Source: AP-15 sp963787425 (lineage in GTDB: Bacteria; Pseudomonadota; Alphaproteobacteria; ATCC43930; CGMCC-115725). Taken from it: a stretch of 64,000 nucleotides of DNA. Location: positions 1-64,000 of the forward strand of contig CAWBCV010000011.1 of the NCBI GenBank assembly GCA_963787425.1. Reading direction: 5' to 3'. A model generated the notes under the pieces. It was not told where the DNA came from. It worked only from the letters and a program-made list of their open reading frames with translations, and ran no database searches. Shown here in pieces: positions 26,863 to 35,733 of this stretch. The translations under genes and the position numbers were made by a program. Numbering within the stretch: the first letter of the stretch is position 1; every line of letters begins with the position of its first letter.

Positions 26863-29004
26863 ATGGCATTGCTGAAGGGCTTGAAATCGAATCTCACCGA
26901 CGCCGAAAAACAAGATATATCGGATCGGCAAGCGAGCGACCTCCGGTCGCAAGCCGATCGGGAGCGGGACGCGGAAAACTGGGACAAGGCCGCCGAACTC
27001 TATCGGAAGCACTTGGATTACAAATCGGATGATTTTCCGATTTGGGTGCAGTTCGGTAACTGCCTCAAGGAGGCAGGTAATTTAGCCGCCGCGGAGCAGG
27101 CCTATCGTAGCGCGATCACTCTCAGACCCGATGACCCTGACGTGCATCTCCAGCTTGGTCATCTGATGAAGCGCACGGGGCAGATAGCCACGGCCATAGA
27201 GTGCTACCAGCACTCCTTCGAACTCGACCCAACTCAACAATATGCCTATAGAGAACTGAAGGCCTTGCGTGTAAATGTTCGCGTGGGAGAAAGCCAGACG
27301 GTCGCAAGTGTCAGGCGTACGGATGCACCGATACACTACTTTGATATTTATGACATCATATCCTTTCTAACTGCACACACACGAGTTACCGGAATACAAC
27401 GCGTTGTCATCGGAATTGTAAGCGCCCATTTGGAAAATGACAGGATGAACGATCGTATAGAATATTGTGCTGTTTCCAAAGATGGTGAGAATTTAAGTGT
27501 TTTTGAAAAACACCAACTGCGAAATCTTCTAGATTACCTTACAATTCCTGAGATAGCCCGCGATATCCTGGACGAACTACTGGCAGCACTTATAGACGGC
27601 GCTGCCCCAGCACAGCTTCGTGCGAATGACATCTTTGTAATTTTGGGTGCCTTTTGGATCGTTCAGGATTACGGAGTATGGCTCCTTCATCTGAAGGAAA
27701 AAGGTGTGCTAATCGGCACTTATATCTACGACCTCATCCCCCTGACGCATCCACAATTCGTCACGGAATCAAACCGCGACGCTGTCAACGAACGTTATGC
27801 TGACGTCTTACTGCTTTCCGATTTTTTCCTCACTATCTCGGAATATGTGGCTGGAGAAGTTCGGTCACTGCTCAAATCCGAGGCAAACCTCGAAGTCCCC
27901 ATCCGTGCGGTGCCTCTCGCACATCAGCTGCCAAAGCCGGGTTTGAGGGCTCAGCCGACCATTTCCAATCGGGTCTCCGCTCTGGCAGCGCGGCCTTTCG
28001 TTCTGTGCGTGTGCACTCTGGAGGGGCGAAAGAACCATGTTCTACTTCATCGTGTATGGTCGGCGATGATACGTAAATATGGTGCGGAAAGAGTTCCACA
28101 GTTAGTCCTTCTTGGCAAATGGGGCTGGCGAATCGAGGAGTTCGTCGCCCTTTGCCAAAAAGACAACTTCCTGAATGGGAAAATCATTGTCGAATCAGAT
28201 CTCGGTGACGATGACCTGCGGTATTTATATAAGCGGTGCATGTTCACGGTCTTTCCCAGCTTTGTGGAGGGTTGGGGACTCCCGGTTGGCGAAAGCCTCG
28301 CCTTCGGGAAGCCCTGCCTTGCCTCGAATGCCACATCAATTCCGGAGGTGGGGCGCGATCAGTCAGTTTACTTCGACCCGAACGATATATTCAGTGCGAC
28401 TGAGGTAATAGAGAGAGCCATTTTCGACAAAAAGTTCCTGGCGCGCCTGACGCGGCGGATTGAAGGGGAGTTCGTGCCTCGGACCTGGGTGAACGTCGCC
28501 GACAACCTCCTACAAACGATCGACGAATGCGTCACGGCCTTGAGATCCCAAACGGCTGACTGTCCTGCAGTACAAAAAGTAAAAATACCTATCGACGCGG
28601 GCAAGCTGTATCCAATAAGTGGCGACGCCCTGGTCGGTCGCTCGGACTTGGTATGGTCGCAAAAGCTGACCAAGCTCGTTCGATATTCGGGATGGCATCC
28701 ATTAGCCCCTTGGGGGTGCTGGGCATCCAAGCCTCGAGCACAATTGCGTCTGAATGTTGGCGACACCCACGCCGGTAAAGCCGTCACTGTATATCTCGAG
28801 CTAAAGCTTCCACCCCATAACTTGACGGGGTCAGTGATTATTTCCGATATCGGGTCCAATTCGATCACCATCAGCTCCCTAGGACCGATACCGCGGTGGG
28901 TCAAATTCACGACAGCTGTGGACAGCAATGGATTTCTACAAATATTCATTGAAACGAGAGAAAAGAGGAACACCTCAAGGATAATCAAGGTAATTTGTTT
29001 GTAG
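26863..29004 (+). CDS. TPR-fused family-4 glycosyltransferase
   Basis: A 713-residue protein. Residues 25-140 hold three TPR units (WDKAAELYRKHLDYKSDDFP, AEQAYRSAITLRPDDPDVHL, TAIECYQHSFELDP). Residues 155-580 are a GT-B glycosyltransferase region with TRVTGIQRVVIGIV, FVLCVCTLEGRKNHVLLHRV (donor-side start) and the GT4 EX7E-type site FPSFVEGWGLPVGESLAFGK at about 462-481. Residues 600-713 form a beta-rich C-terminal domain with an Ala/Trp-rich WHPLAPWGCWASKPRAQL, perhaps carbohydrate-binding. ATG 26863 has AAAGGA upstream. The TPR module closely matches the separate TPR protein on the opposite strand at 35.5 kb. Likely adds sugars to a surface polysaccharide. Confidence 0.85.
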   Translation: MALLKGLKSNLTDAEKQDISDRQASDLRSQADRERDAENWDKAAELYRKHLDYKSDDFPIWVQFGNCLKEAGNLAAAEQAYRSAITLRPDDPDVHLQLGHLMKRTGQIATAIECYQHSFELDPTQQYAYRELKALRVNVRVGESQTVASVRRTDAPIHYFDIYDIISFLTAHTRVTGIQRVVIGIVSAHLENDRMNDRIEYCAVSKDGENLSVFEKHQLRNLLDYLTIPEIARDILDELLAALIDGAAPAQLRANDIFVILGAFWIVQDYGVWLLHLKEKGVLIGTYIYDLIPLTHPQFVTESNRDAVNERYADVLLLSDFFLTISEYVAGEVRSLLKSEANLEVPIRAVPLAHQLPKPGLRAQPTISNRVSALAARPFVLCVCTLEGRKNHVLLHRVWSAMIRKYGAERVPQLVLLGKWGWRIEEFVALCQKDNFLNGKIIVESDLGDDDLRYLYKRCMFTVFPSFVEGWGLPVGESLAFGKPCLASNATSIPEVGRDQSVYFDPNDIFSATEVIERAIFDKKFLARLTRRIEGEFVPRTWVNVADNLLQTIDECVTALRSQTADCPAVQKVKIPIDAGKLYPISGDALVGRSDLVWSQKLTKLVRYSGWHPLAPWGCWASKPRAQLRLNVGDTHAGKAVTVYLELKLPPHNLTGSVIISDIGSNSITISSLGPIPRWVKFTTAVDSNGFLQIFIETREKRNTSRIIKVICL

Positions 29005-29327
29005 GATTTTCCGGAATAGGTTATTATTTAGAAGAAGATATTACTTCGCGAGTGAGTATCATAGAACATCTCTTGTTGCGAACGCTGGGATAACAAGACA
29101 AATGAATAACCGGCGTAGTGGCCAGTGGTTTTGCGAGGCCGGGCCTGGGCCACGTACGGTCGAGAACATTCCGATGAAGTGTGGTGGTGCATTGGCGCCA
29201 ATTTCCAAACGCGTCGAGCGATACGGGCCCGCACTAACCGCCTCGGCCGGAACGACCGGAAACTTGAAGCAGCTTTGGCCGGGCCGGCGGCCAACCATCA
29301 ATCGAGATCGTGCGAAAAGGTGTGCGT
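29005..29327. other. Intergenic stretch before the FkbM gene
   Basis: The first part is AT-rich and may hold the terminator or promoter region. Short open frames on both strands show no recognisable motif. Confidence 0.4.
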
Positions 29328-30383
29328 ATGACGATGGAACATGATCAGATCGTCACGATGTACCAATGTCTCCTCGGGCGGCTACCGGAGAGTGAAGAGG
29401 TCATAACGTCCCAAATTCGTCAATGCCCCAATCCAATCGACCTAGTCCATGCCATTCTGAACTCCTTGGAGTGGAAAGAAAAATACTCTAACGGTGCTCT
29501 CACAGATTATTCAGGGATTACACGAACCGACATCGAGCTATTGCTGCGCTACGCGCGACCGTCGGAACCAGAGCCGCCATTTTTCAAAGATTTTTTGGGC
29601 TCGCGAACAGCAATCGGCTATGTCCATACGACCGCGAACATGAGTGGCGTCGTGGAAGGTCTGCCAATACCGAACAGCATCCACTCCGAGGCAATTGAGT
29701 GGGTCGGAGCGATCAGGGCTGTGGACGAGGCAATGGACAGGTTCGTTGCTGTCGAATTGGGCGCTGGCTGGGGACCGTGGCTTGTCAGCAGCGGGGTGGC
29801 AGTCCGGAATAAGGGTATTGAAGACATACGCCTCATCGCCGTCGAAGCCGATGCCGGCAAGGTTGAGTTCATTAAGAAGCATCTTGGGGACAACGGGTTC
29901 GACCCGGCCGATCACCGGATATTGCACGGCGTCGTCGGACCGCGCGATGGATTTGCTTATTTTCCTGAAATTAATTCTGAAATAGATTTTGGAGGAGAGG
30001 CTGTATTCGTTGAATCGATCGAGGAAGTTGAACAAAATTTGTATAGCCATAGATGGAGAAATACGAAACACAATAGATTAAGTTGCTATTCGTTAGAGCA
30101 AATTGTTGGGGATCTCCTGATCGACTTTTGCCACATTGACATTCAAGGGGCTGAATTCGTTGTGCTGTCGACGGCGAGAGATATCGCGAAAGAAAGAATT
30201 AAACGGCTCGTGATTGGCACTCATTCGCGAATGATCGAAGCACAGCTATTCGATATCCTTGCTTCCGACGGCTGGATATTAGAAAATGAGAAGCCGTGCA
30301 AGTTTGTGTTTGTCGACGGGCGTCTAGATACTATCCTAGACGGAACCCAAGTATGGCGCAATAATCGATCATTGCCTGCATAG
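29328..30383 (+). CDS. FkbM-like methyltransferase with DUF4214-like N-terminus
   Basis: A 351-residue protein. Residues 1-60 (VTMYQCLLGRLPESEEVITS, HAILNSLEWKEKY) form a DUF4214-like helical module. From about 135 comes a Rossmann methyltransferase: FVAVELGAGWGPWLVSSGVA (SAM motif I), LIAVEADAGKVEFIKKHLGD (acidic residue after strand 2) and IDFCHIDIQGAEFVVLSTAR, the HIDIQGAE motif of FkbM-type enzymes. Likely O-methylates a sugar of the exported polysaccharide. ATG 29328 is chosen for its AAAAGG site. It is about 80 bases upstream of another DUF4214-methyltransferase gene. The AT content is higher than most genes in the window. Confidence 0.8.
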   Translation: MTMEHDQIVTMYQCLLGRLPESEEVITSQIRQCPNPIDLVHAILNSLEWKEKYSNGALTDYSGITRTDIELLLRYARPSEPEPPFFKDFLGSRTAIGYVHTTANMSGVVEGLPIPNSIHSEAIEWVGAIRAVDEAMDRFVAVELGAGWGPWLVSSGVAVRNKGIEDIRLIAVEADAGKVEFIKKHLGDNGFDPADHRILHGVVGPRDGFAYFPEINSEIDFGGEAVFVESIEEVEQNLYSHRWRNTKHNRLSCYSLEQIVGDLLIDFCHIDIQGAEFVVLSTARDIAKERIKRLVIGTHSRMIEAQLFDILASDGWILENEKPCKFVFVDGRLDTILDGTQVWRNNRSLPA

Positions 30384-30464
30384 ATCGCGGGTTTCTCGCC
30401 ACCCTGCGGGCCGGCATTCAGGATCAGCCCTGGCGGCAACCGCGAAACTTCGTTGGAGCGGAAT

Positions 30465-31595
30465 ATGTCGGGAATTAGCAAAGATAACGACGCCCACAAC
30501 CCATCGCCGGCCAACAATAGTGCTCCGATTCCGGGCGAGGAGTACGTTCGCTGGGCCTACCGTCTTTTGCTGGGGCGAGAGCCAGAAAATTCGGACATAA
30601 TGACACGTAATCCGTTGAAGAACGATCGGCAACGATTAGTAGAGACTATCTTAAATTCAGAGGAATTTCGCGTAAAATACTCTGGTAAAGCGAACCACGG
30701 CACGTCCGCGGTCCAAATAGACCCGTCGATCCTGGACTACGTCGCCCTTACGGGCAATCCGCCGGTGCCGATAGTAGCACCTACAGGAATCAGGCAAGGC
30801 TCCCGTATCTGCCGTCAGGCCGATCTTTCAACGGACGCGTTCCGCTATTGGATGTGCCGGATGCAGGTTCAACCGTTAATTCATCGAAAGCTATGGGAAT
30901 GGTTCTTCATATCTGACGCGTTGTTTCACCGTAATCAGCTCAAGGTGGGACTTAACGGTATCGGTTTCGGTGTTGGAGCCGAGCCATTGACCGCCTTATT
31001 CGCGTCTCTCGGGTGCAATATCTTGGCGACCGATTTGCCGGCGGATGAGTTGGACACCGACGGATGGATTAGAACCGGCCAGCACGCGAGCGAGTTGGCT
31101 GCGCTAGAACGACCTGGTGTCTGCGACCACGACGCGTTTGCGGTGCGTGTACAATTTCGTGCGGTCGATATGAATGAGATCCCTGCGGACCTCGACAGCC
31201 AATTCGATTTTTGCTGGTCATCCTGCGCTCTTGAACACCTCGGATCTCTTGAGCATGGCATGAGGTTTATCGAGCGAGCGATGGCCCTCCTGAGGCCGGG
31301 CGGCATCGCCGTACACACGACCGAGTACAATATGACCTCGAATGCCGAAACGTTCGAAGCTCCGTATCTCTCTATTTATCGGCGCCAAGATTTCGACGCC
31401 GTGACAGCGCGACTGGAGACGGGCGGCCATTATGTGGAGCCAATAGACTGGGACCAAGGGCGTGGCTATGCGGATGGATACGTGGACCTGCCACCTTACC
31501 GCACGTCCCTGCACCTGCGACTCAAGATAGCCGCTTACGCGTGCACCTCCTTAGGGTTGATCGTTCATAAAGGGCCTTATACCTGCGGGTCATAG
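30465..31595 (+). CDS. Class I methyltransferase with DUF4214-like N-terminus
   Basis: A 376-residue protein. Residues 22-72 contain EEYVRWAYRLLLGREPENSD and VETILNSEEFRVKYS, the same DUF4214-like module as the previous gene. A SAM-dependent methyltransferase follows with LNGIGFGVGAEPLTALFASL (motif I), ILATDLPADE, FDFCWSSCALEHLGSLEHGM (motif IV region) and ALLRPGGIAVHTTEY. Strand and spacing suggest an operon with the FkbM gene. ATG 30465 has GGAG nine bases upstream. Probably modifies the same glycan. It is the last gene of the plus-strand cluster and converges with the glycosidase. Confidence 0.8.
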   Translation: MSGISKDNDAHNPSPANNSAPIPGEEYVRWAYRLLLGREPENSDIMTRNPLKNDRQRLVETILNSEEFRVKYSGKANHGTSAVQIDPSILDYVALTGNPPVPIVAPTGIRQGSRICRQADLSTDAFRYWMCRMQVQPLIHRKLWEWFFISDALFHRNQLKVGLNGIGFGVGAEPLTALFASLGCNILATDLPADELDTDGWIRTGQHASELAALERPGVCDHDAFAVRVQFRAVDMNEIPADLDSQFDFCWSSCALEHLGSLEHGMRFIERAMALLRPGGIAVHTTEYNMTSNAETFEAPYLSIYRRQDFDAVTARLETGGHYVEPIDWDQGRGYADGYVDLPPYRTSLHLRLKIAAYACTSLGLIVHKGPYTCGS

Positions 31596-31690
31596 CGCAT
31601 CAAATCTAGAGAGCGCAGGTAGGGCAACAGGGTATGGGAAGCGGCGGTGCTCGAAACACCAGCGCGGCTATCGGTGCGAGAACGACCATT

Positions 31691-32998
31691 TCATCGTCTC
31701 TGACCGCCGGATTCGAGGCCTGGTGCGGCGAAGACAACGGGCGGCCCGCCGCCTGGCACCAATTCAAGCAGGCGTCGGGCTGAAAAAGCGGCGCGCCCGG
31801 TCGAATTCTCATATCCGAGATCTTCGTAAAGAATATAGACGTGGTCCGCTCCGACAGCCCATCTGGGATACTGCACGCCGCAGTAGGATCGCGGTCCGGG
31901 CCAGGAAGTGAGCAACAGCGGATTGGCATGAAACCGCTGCCAAAGCGGGCTTGACCATGCCGGCCACAAATTCTTCGACGTTCGTAGCAAAGCAATCGGC
32001 CAGCGTTGGCCCGGCGTGCAAGCGAGGCTGACGCTGGGGGTTTCGACCATCATATATTGGTAATTGCCGGCAATCAGTGTCGATGCCTCTCCGGCGCCGA
32101 TACATCCCGGATTCCAAGACTGGCACTCGGGCGGCGCCACTATCGGCGCATCCGGCAAGTCGGGACCAGAGACGATCCAGCGGTGAAAATCGGCCGTCTT
32201 GGCGACACCCCTGAACCCCTTAGGAGGACTGAAACCATGGAAAGTTACATAAAAATATCCATGCACCTTTTCGACGATATCGGGGGTTCCTTCGTCGGTA
32301 GTCTTGTGCGGATCGCACTCGCTTCTTGGGCGGTCGCAGATTTGCGACCATAGCTGTCCGCCGGTGACTGCGGGTCGGGGATCAGCCGTAAAGGGCCCCA
32401 TGGGCGAGGGTCCCGGGCGGACATAGTGGCACATCGACCACCCGCCGGCATTGTGCGCGGCGAGGCATTGCGCCAGCATGTGCCAGGAGTTGGTCGCTCG
32501 ATCGTAATAGCTACTGCCGTCTACTATTCCACAGGCATCCGGGCTCATTTGCGGACCCGGCGTCGCAACAACTACTGCCGGGTTCGACCACGTCTGACCC
32601 TCGTCGGAACTTGTCCGAACGATGACCTGCCAAGTCTGTGGTCCCGGGCAATAAGATGGCTTGTCTGACATCTCCTTCCGGCTGAATAGGTACCACTCGC
32701 CATTCGGAAAAGGGATTGGCTTGCCGAACCAGCCGTCACCTTCGTGATGGGCATCATAGGGCGGCTTACTCCAGTCGATATCGCGAACTTCCTGAAAATG
32801 AGCCTTTCCTCGCCAAAACGCTTCCATCTGGTGGCCGATCGACAGAGACTGGGGTGGTATCGATTGCGCGACGGATCGCGTGAGTTCCAACAAGGCGATG
32901 AAGAGGATCACGCCGATAGTAAAACATGTCCTCCACCGACGCACGAACTTGCTTCGTGGATTTCGCTCGAATAACTGGTCAGGCTGGCGGAAGGACAT
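31691..32998 (-). CDS. Secreted or membrane-anchored glycosidase-like protein
   Basis: A 435-residue protein. Residues 20-45 (CFTIGVILFIALLELTRSVA) are a signal anchor or signal peptide. The mature part shows beta-propeller-like repeats: EWYLFSRKEMSDKPSYC, VIVRTSSDEGQTWSNPAVVV (an Asp-box-type SxDxGxTW), DGSSYYDRATNSWHMLAQCL, TPDIVEKVHGYFYVTFHGFS and QYMMVETPSVSLACTP. This resembles sialidase or GH43-type five-bladed hydrolases acting outside the cytoplasm. Family and substrate are uncertain. The context suggests trimming or degradation of the surface polysaccharide. The ATG at 32998 is the nearest, but no good ribosome site is visible; a TTG lies two codons up. Confidence 0.6.
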   Translation of the reverse strand: MSFRQPDQLFERNPRSKFVRRWRTCFTIGVILFIALLELTRSVAQSIPPQSLSIGHQMEAFWRGKAHFQEVRDIDWSKPPYDAHHEGDGWFGKPIPFPNGEWYLFSRKEMSDKPSYCPGPQTWQVIVRTSSDEGQTWSNPAVVVATPGPQMSPDACGIVDGSSYYDRATNSWHMLAQCLAAHNAGGWSMCHYVRPGPSPMGPFTADPRPAVTGGQLWSQICDRPRSECDPHKTTDEGTPDIVEKVHGYFYVTFHGFSPPKGFRGVAKTADFHRWIVSGPDLPDAPIVAPPECQSWNPGCIGAGEASTLIAGNYQYMMVETPSVSLACTPGQRWPIALLRTSKNLWPAWSSPLWQRFHANPLLLTSWPGPRSYCGVQYPRWAVGADHVYILYEDLGYENSTGRAAFSARRLLELVPGGGPPVVFAAPGLESGGQRR

Positions 32999-33004
32999 CA
33001 GCAA

Positions 33005-33378
33005 CTCGTTTCGTGTGAGATTTGGTTGCTATAGCCGATCGACCGAGACGGAGGGAGTTCGCGCACGCACTGGAGCAGGATAGGGGGATGATTTCGGGGG
33101 GATCGTAGGGCACTCCGGTGAGAGTGGCGATCCCGGTCAGGCTCGCGATGCCGGTAATCGACGCATTGACCGAGACATGGACCATATTGCCGACAACTTT
33201 GCCACCGGCAAACCGGCGATTGCGTGTCTGCGATGACCGCGATGCGGTAGCACTGCGCCACCGCCGCAAAGATTGGGGCTGCCAGTTGGCCTGACACCAC
33301 CACCGCTGTAGTACTCCAAGCTCAGGTTTGATGTCCTTGGTCGGCTGAACGTAATCCGCAATGCAGAGAGTGCTTACC
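33005..33378. other. Intergenic stretch with a tail-fibre-like scrap
   Basis: On the minus strand around 33110-33205 a frame reads VVGNMVHVSVNASITGIASL then TGIATLTGVPYDPPEI. It resembles the C-terminal G-N-VHV---L-I-G---LTG-P motif of phage tail-fibre and related surface proteins. It has no start and is frame-broken upstream. Otherwise nothing is recognised. Confidence 0.35.
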
Positions 33379-34131
33379 TCACGCAAAAGACAGGCAATCA
33401 GAGCCCGCGATCTCGACCGGTTTCCAGCGGCCGGCGCGAACCTCGTCGCCACAGATCGCCTCGATGCCCGTGCGGAATTGCTGCAGATGGGACGCGTGCT
33501 CGGAAACCGTCGTCAGGAACAGTTTGTTCTGGAAGTACAAAAACGGCTTCAGCCGGCGGTTCTGTGAGTTCATGAAGCGGTAAAGCCCCTCGGTTACTCC
33601 GGGCCAGTGGACTGACATGTAGTCGTCGAGGGCGACGATGCCTCCCGGCACCAGCACTTCCTGGACGAGATGCAAATCGTTGCAGGCATGCTGGATGGTG
33701 TGGCCGGCGTCGATTGAGAAGAACTTTACACCGGTGTTGCCAAACAACTCGGTGAACTCGCGCGTCGAGAAGCTCATGGTGTCACGCTGCACAACGCGAA
33801 CACAATCCCGCTCCGCCGCCAACAAAGTCTCGAGATGGGAAAGAAACACCGCCAGCGAGCCGCGGCCCGACTGGTCCACATTGAGGCGCTGCTCGTCGAA
33901 CACGTCGATCGCAAAGCATTCCTCGCCCTCATTTCTCAAGGTATTCAACAAAAACAGGAATAGACCATGGTGCACCCCGAATTCCGCAACGTGCCCGCCC
34001 ACGCCGTTGCTGTCGAAGATCGTCCCGATCACGTCGACGATTTGCCACATCCGGTCACCGAGCCATCCCTCGACGCGGCCGTAGACCTCCGTGTTGTAGT
34101 GCTCGAGACGTTGCTGGCGAGTTGGGGGCAT
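33379..34131 (-). CDS. TylF-like SAM-dependent methyltransferase
   Basis: A 250-residue class I methyltransferase. GVGGHVAEFGVHHGLFLFLL is motif I (about residues 44-63), followed by EECFAIDVFDEQRLNVDQSG and VKFFSIDAGHTIQHACNDLH, the metal/His motif DAGHT seen in TylF/macrocin-type enzymes. VPGGIVALDDYMSVHWPGVT completes the fold. ATG 34131 has GAGAAGG upstream; the frame is open to 34227 but without a site. Likely O-methylates sugar residues of the polysaccharide. It is downstream of the DUF4214 protein in the same orientation. Confidence 0.8.
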   Translation of the reverse strand: MPPTRQQRLEHYNTEVYGRVEGWLGDRMWQIVDVIGTIFDSNGVGGHVAEFGVHHGLFLFLLNTLRNEGEECFAIDVFDEQRLNVDQSGRGSLAVFLSHLETLLAAERDCVRVVQRDTMSFSTREFTELFGNTGVKFFSIDAGHTIQHACNDLHLVQEVLVPGGIVALDDYMSVHWPGVTEGLYRFMNSQNRRLKPFLYFQNKLFLTTVSEHASHLQQFRTGIEAICGDEVRAGRWKPVEIAGSDCLSFA

Positions 34132-34228
34132 ACGGAACCTTCTCGACTTGCCTCGGCCACCCGCCCGATGCAGCCATCCGGCGCGCCAGAAGTCAAGGCG
34201 GGAGGGTTCTGCGAGGGGCGACGGCATG

Positions 34229-35272
34229 TCAGCCGGGCGCCGGCCAGGTTACCACCGGGATGTCGTCCCCCGAACTCCCGGGTTCGGTAATCATCTGACC
34301 ACTGTAAACGACGCGTAGGCGGCGCTCCAGGGAATGAAGCTCCTGGGAAGCCAAAAGGTCTTCGATAATCCATTCCCTCGAAACGACGCCGTCTCGCAGC
34401 AGCTTCAGGTATTGGTTGCGCTCGGCGATCGCCGGTCCCCGCAACAAGATGGCCCTGTACGCCTCGTCAATGAGCGCCTCTTCGTTGAGGTCGGCCGGAA
34501 GCTCGATCTCGCACGGCCACTGCAGCAGGAATTCGTCAAACGACAGCTGTCCGCTGGGCCAGGCGCGGTCGGGATGCGGTTTGGGCGGCGCCGGAGGAGG
34601 CGCCGCCGCCCGCATACGCTCCGCCAACGTCAACAGCGCTTCTTTGGCTCCCGGCTGATGCCGGCCGGGGGCCGGGAGCTTCAGCCGGTATCGCGCCGAG
34701 TGCAGGAGCCGGACCAACGCACCGCTGTCGATCTCCAGCGGGTGATCACCGGCCAACAAGTCTCTCAACCACTCTCCAAACCCAGCCGTGCTCTCTTCAT
34801 CGATAAAGGTTACGCGGTCCAGGACTGCCGAGATTATCGCTAGCATCGTATCTGCTCGGCCTTGTCGGCGCAAAACGCTGACGACCGGCTCGATCGCATC
34901 CCAGCGAAGCTCCCGAAACCGGCCTAAAAGACTGACCAGCGTCTCCTCGTCATTGCCACGAAACCCGTAATCGAGAGCCGGCGAGGCCGCAGCTATCATA
35001 GCTGGACCGCCGCTTTCGCGGGCGTGACAAGAAGGCCTCGCCGAGGAGCCATCCACTCGAATGATTTGATCCAGTAATAACATCACGAGAGACGCCAAGG
35101 ACGAGCGAGGCCGCTCCAGCGCCAATTCGGGAAATTGCTGGTAAGCTCGGTCTACTCGATCGAGCGTATCGATCAACTCGCGCGCGCCGAGCGAACCGAC
35201 CCGCTCTCGCACAGCATCAATATAGGCCCGAGCGAGCGACAGCGAGGCGAGTTCGCCGGTTGACGAAATCAT
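34229..35272 (-). CDS. DUF4214-like helical protein with in-frame repeat insertion
   Basis: A 347-residue protein, mostly alpha-helical. The C-terminal 80 residues include LNEEALIDEAYRAILLRGPA, ERNQYLKLLRDGVVSREWII and EDLLASQELHSLERRLRVVY, the DUF4214-type module also present at the start of the two methyltransferases. Around residues 80-110 a repeat-derived peptide (RPSCHARESGGPAMIAAASP, ALDYGFRGND) is inserted in frame. ATG 35272 overlaps the TGA of the TPR gene (ATGA), so coupling is likely; ATG 35287 is an alternative. Function unknown, but context places it in glycan assembly. Confidence 0.65.
   Translation of the reverse strand: MISSTGELASLSLARAYIDAVRERVGSLGARELIDTLDRVDRAYQQFPELALERPRSSLASLVMLLLDQIIRVDGSSARPSCHARESGGPAMIAAASPALDYGFRGNDEETLVSLLGRFRELRWDAIEPVVSVLRRQGRADTMLAIISAVLDRVTFIDEESTAGFGEWLRDLLAGDHPLEIDSGALVRLLHSARYRLKLPAPGRHQPGAKEALLTLAERMRAAAPPPAPPKPHPDRAWPSGQLSFDEFLLQWPCEIELPADLNEEALIDEAYRAILLRGPAIAERNQYLKLLRDGVVSREWIIEDLLASQELHSLERRLRVVYSGQMITEPGSSGDDIPVVTWPAPG
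34948..35032. repeat. Palindromic repeat inserted in frame in a gene
   Basis: An imperfect inverted repeat of the type starting GTCATTGCCACGAAACCCG and ending CGCTTTCGCGGGCGTGAC, about 85 bp, lies inside the DUF4214 gene. Its translation, SCHARESGGPA through YGFRGND, is the characteristic translation of alphaproteobacterial dispersed repeats (compare VPVFAGTT at 46.7 kb). The host frame stays open across it. Confidence 0.7.
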
Positions 35273-35733
35273 CTGTTGCTGCCCCATTCGCGGCGCAACG
35301 CAAGTTGAATCCTGCCCCTTGTCCAGCCTAGAGCTTTGAGTTCGGCCGAGGCGTGGTCGAGCCCCGGGTCAAGAGCGAGCGCACGGAGATAGGCGGCGCT
35401 GGCTTCGATTTTCCGCCCCTGGATCTTGAGCGCATGACCGAGTTGCAGATGTGTGTCCGCGACATCGCCATCGAGTTCGAGCGATTTCCGGTAGGCGTCC
35501 TCGGCCTCGGAGAGGCTTCCGGATTCCTTCAAGGCGTGGCCGTATTGAACCCATATCGGCGGGTTGTCCGGCTTCTGATCGAGCGCCTTTCGATAATATC
35601 GGGCAGCCGTCACCCAGTCCCGTGCATCTCGCGCTCGGTCCGCGCGCGAAATGAGTGGTTTTTCCGCCGACGCGGGAGCGGCGCGCGGCGGGTGTGCCGC
35701 AAATCCCCGAAGCAGACCGGGTCTTTTTCTCAT
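35269..35733 (-). CDS. TPR protein of the polysaccharide locus
   Basis: A 154-residue protein with three TPR units: ARDWVTAARYYRKALDQKPD, LSEAEDAYRKSLELDGDVAD and IEASAAYLRALALDPGLDH. IWVQYGHALKESGSL and THLQLGHALKIQGR match the TPR head of the glycosyltransferase at 26863 almost position by position. ATG 35733 has CGGAG before it. It is read in a different frame from the C-terminal 120 codons of the cyclase-glycosyltransferase ORF. One possibility is that an indel removed the stop of the large gene. It may once have been fused to the GT, as in its paralogue. Confidence 0.7.
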   Translation of the reverse strand: MRKRPGLLRGFAAHPPRAAPASAEKPLISRADRARDARDWVTAARYYRKALDQKPDNPPIWVQYGHALKESGSLSEAEDAYRKSLELDGDVADTHLQLGHALKIQGRKIEASAAYLRALALDPGLDHASAELKALGWTRGRIQLALRREWGSNR

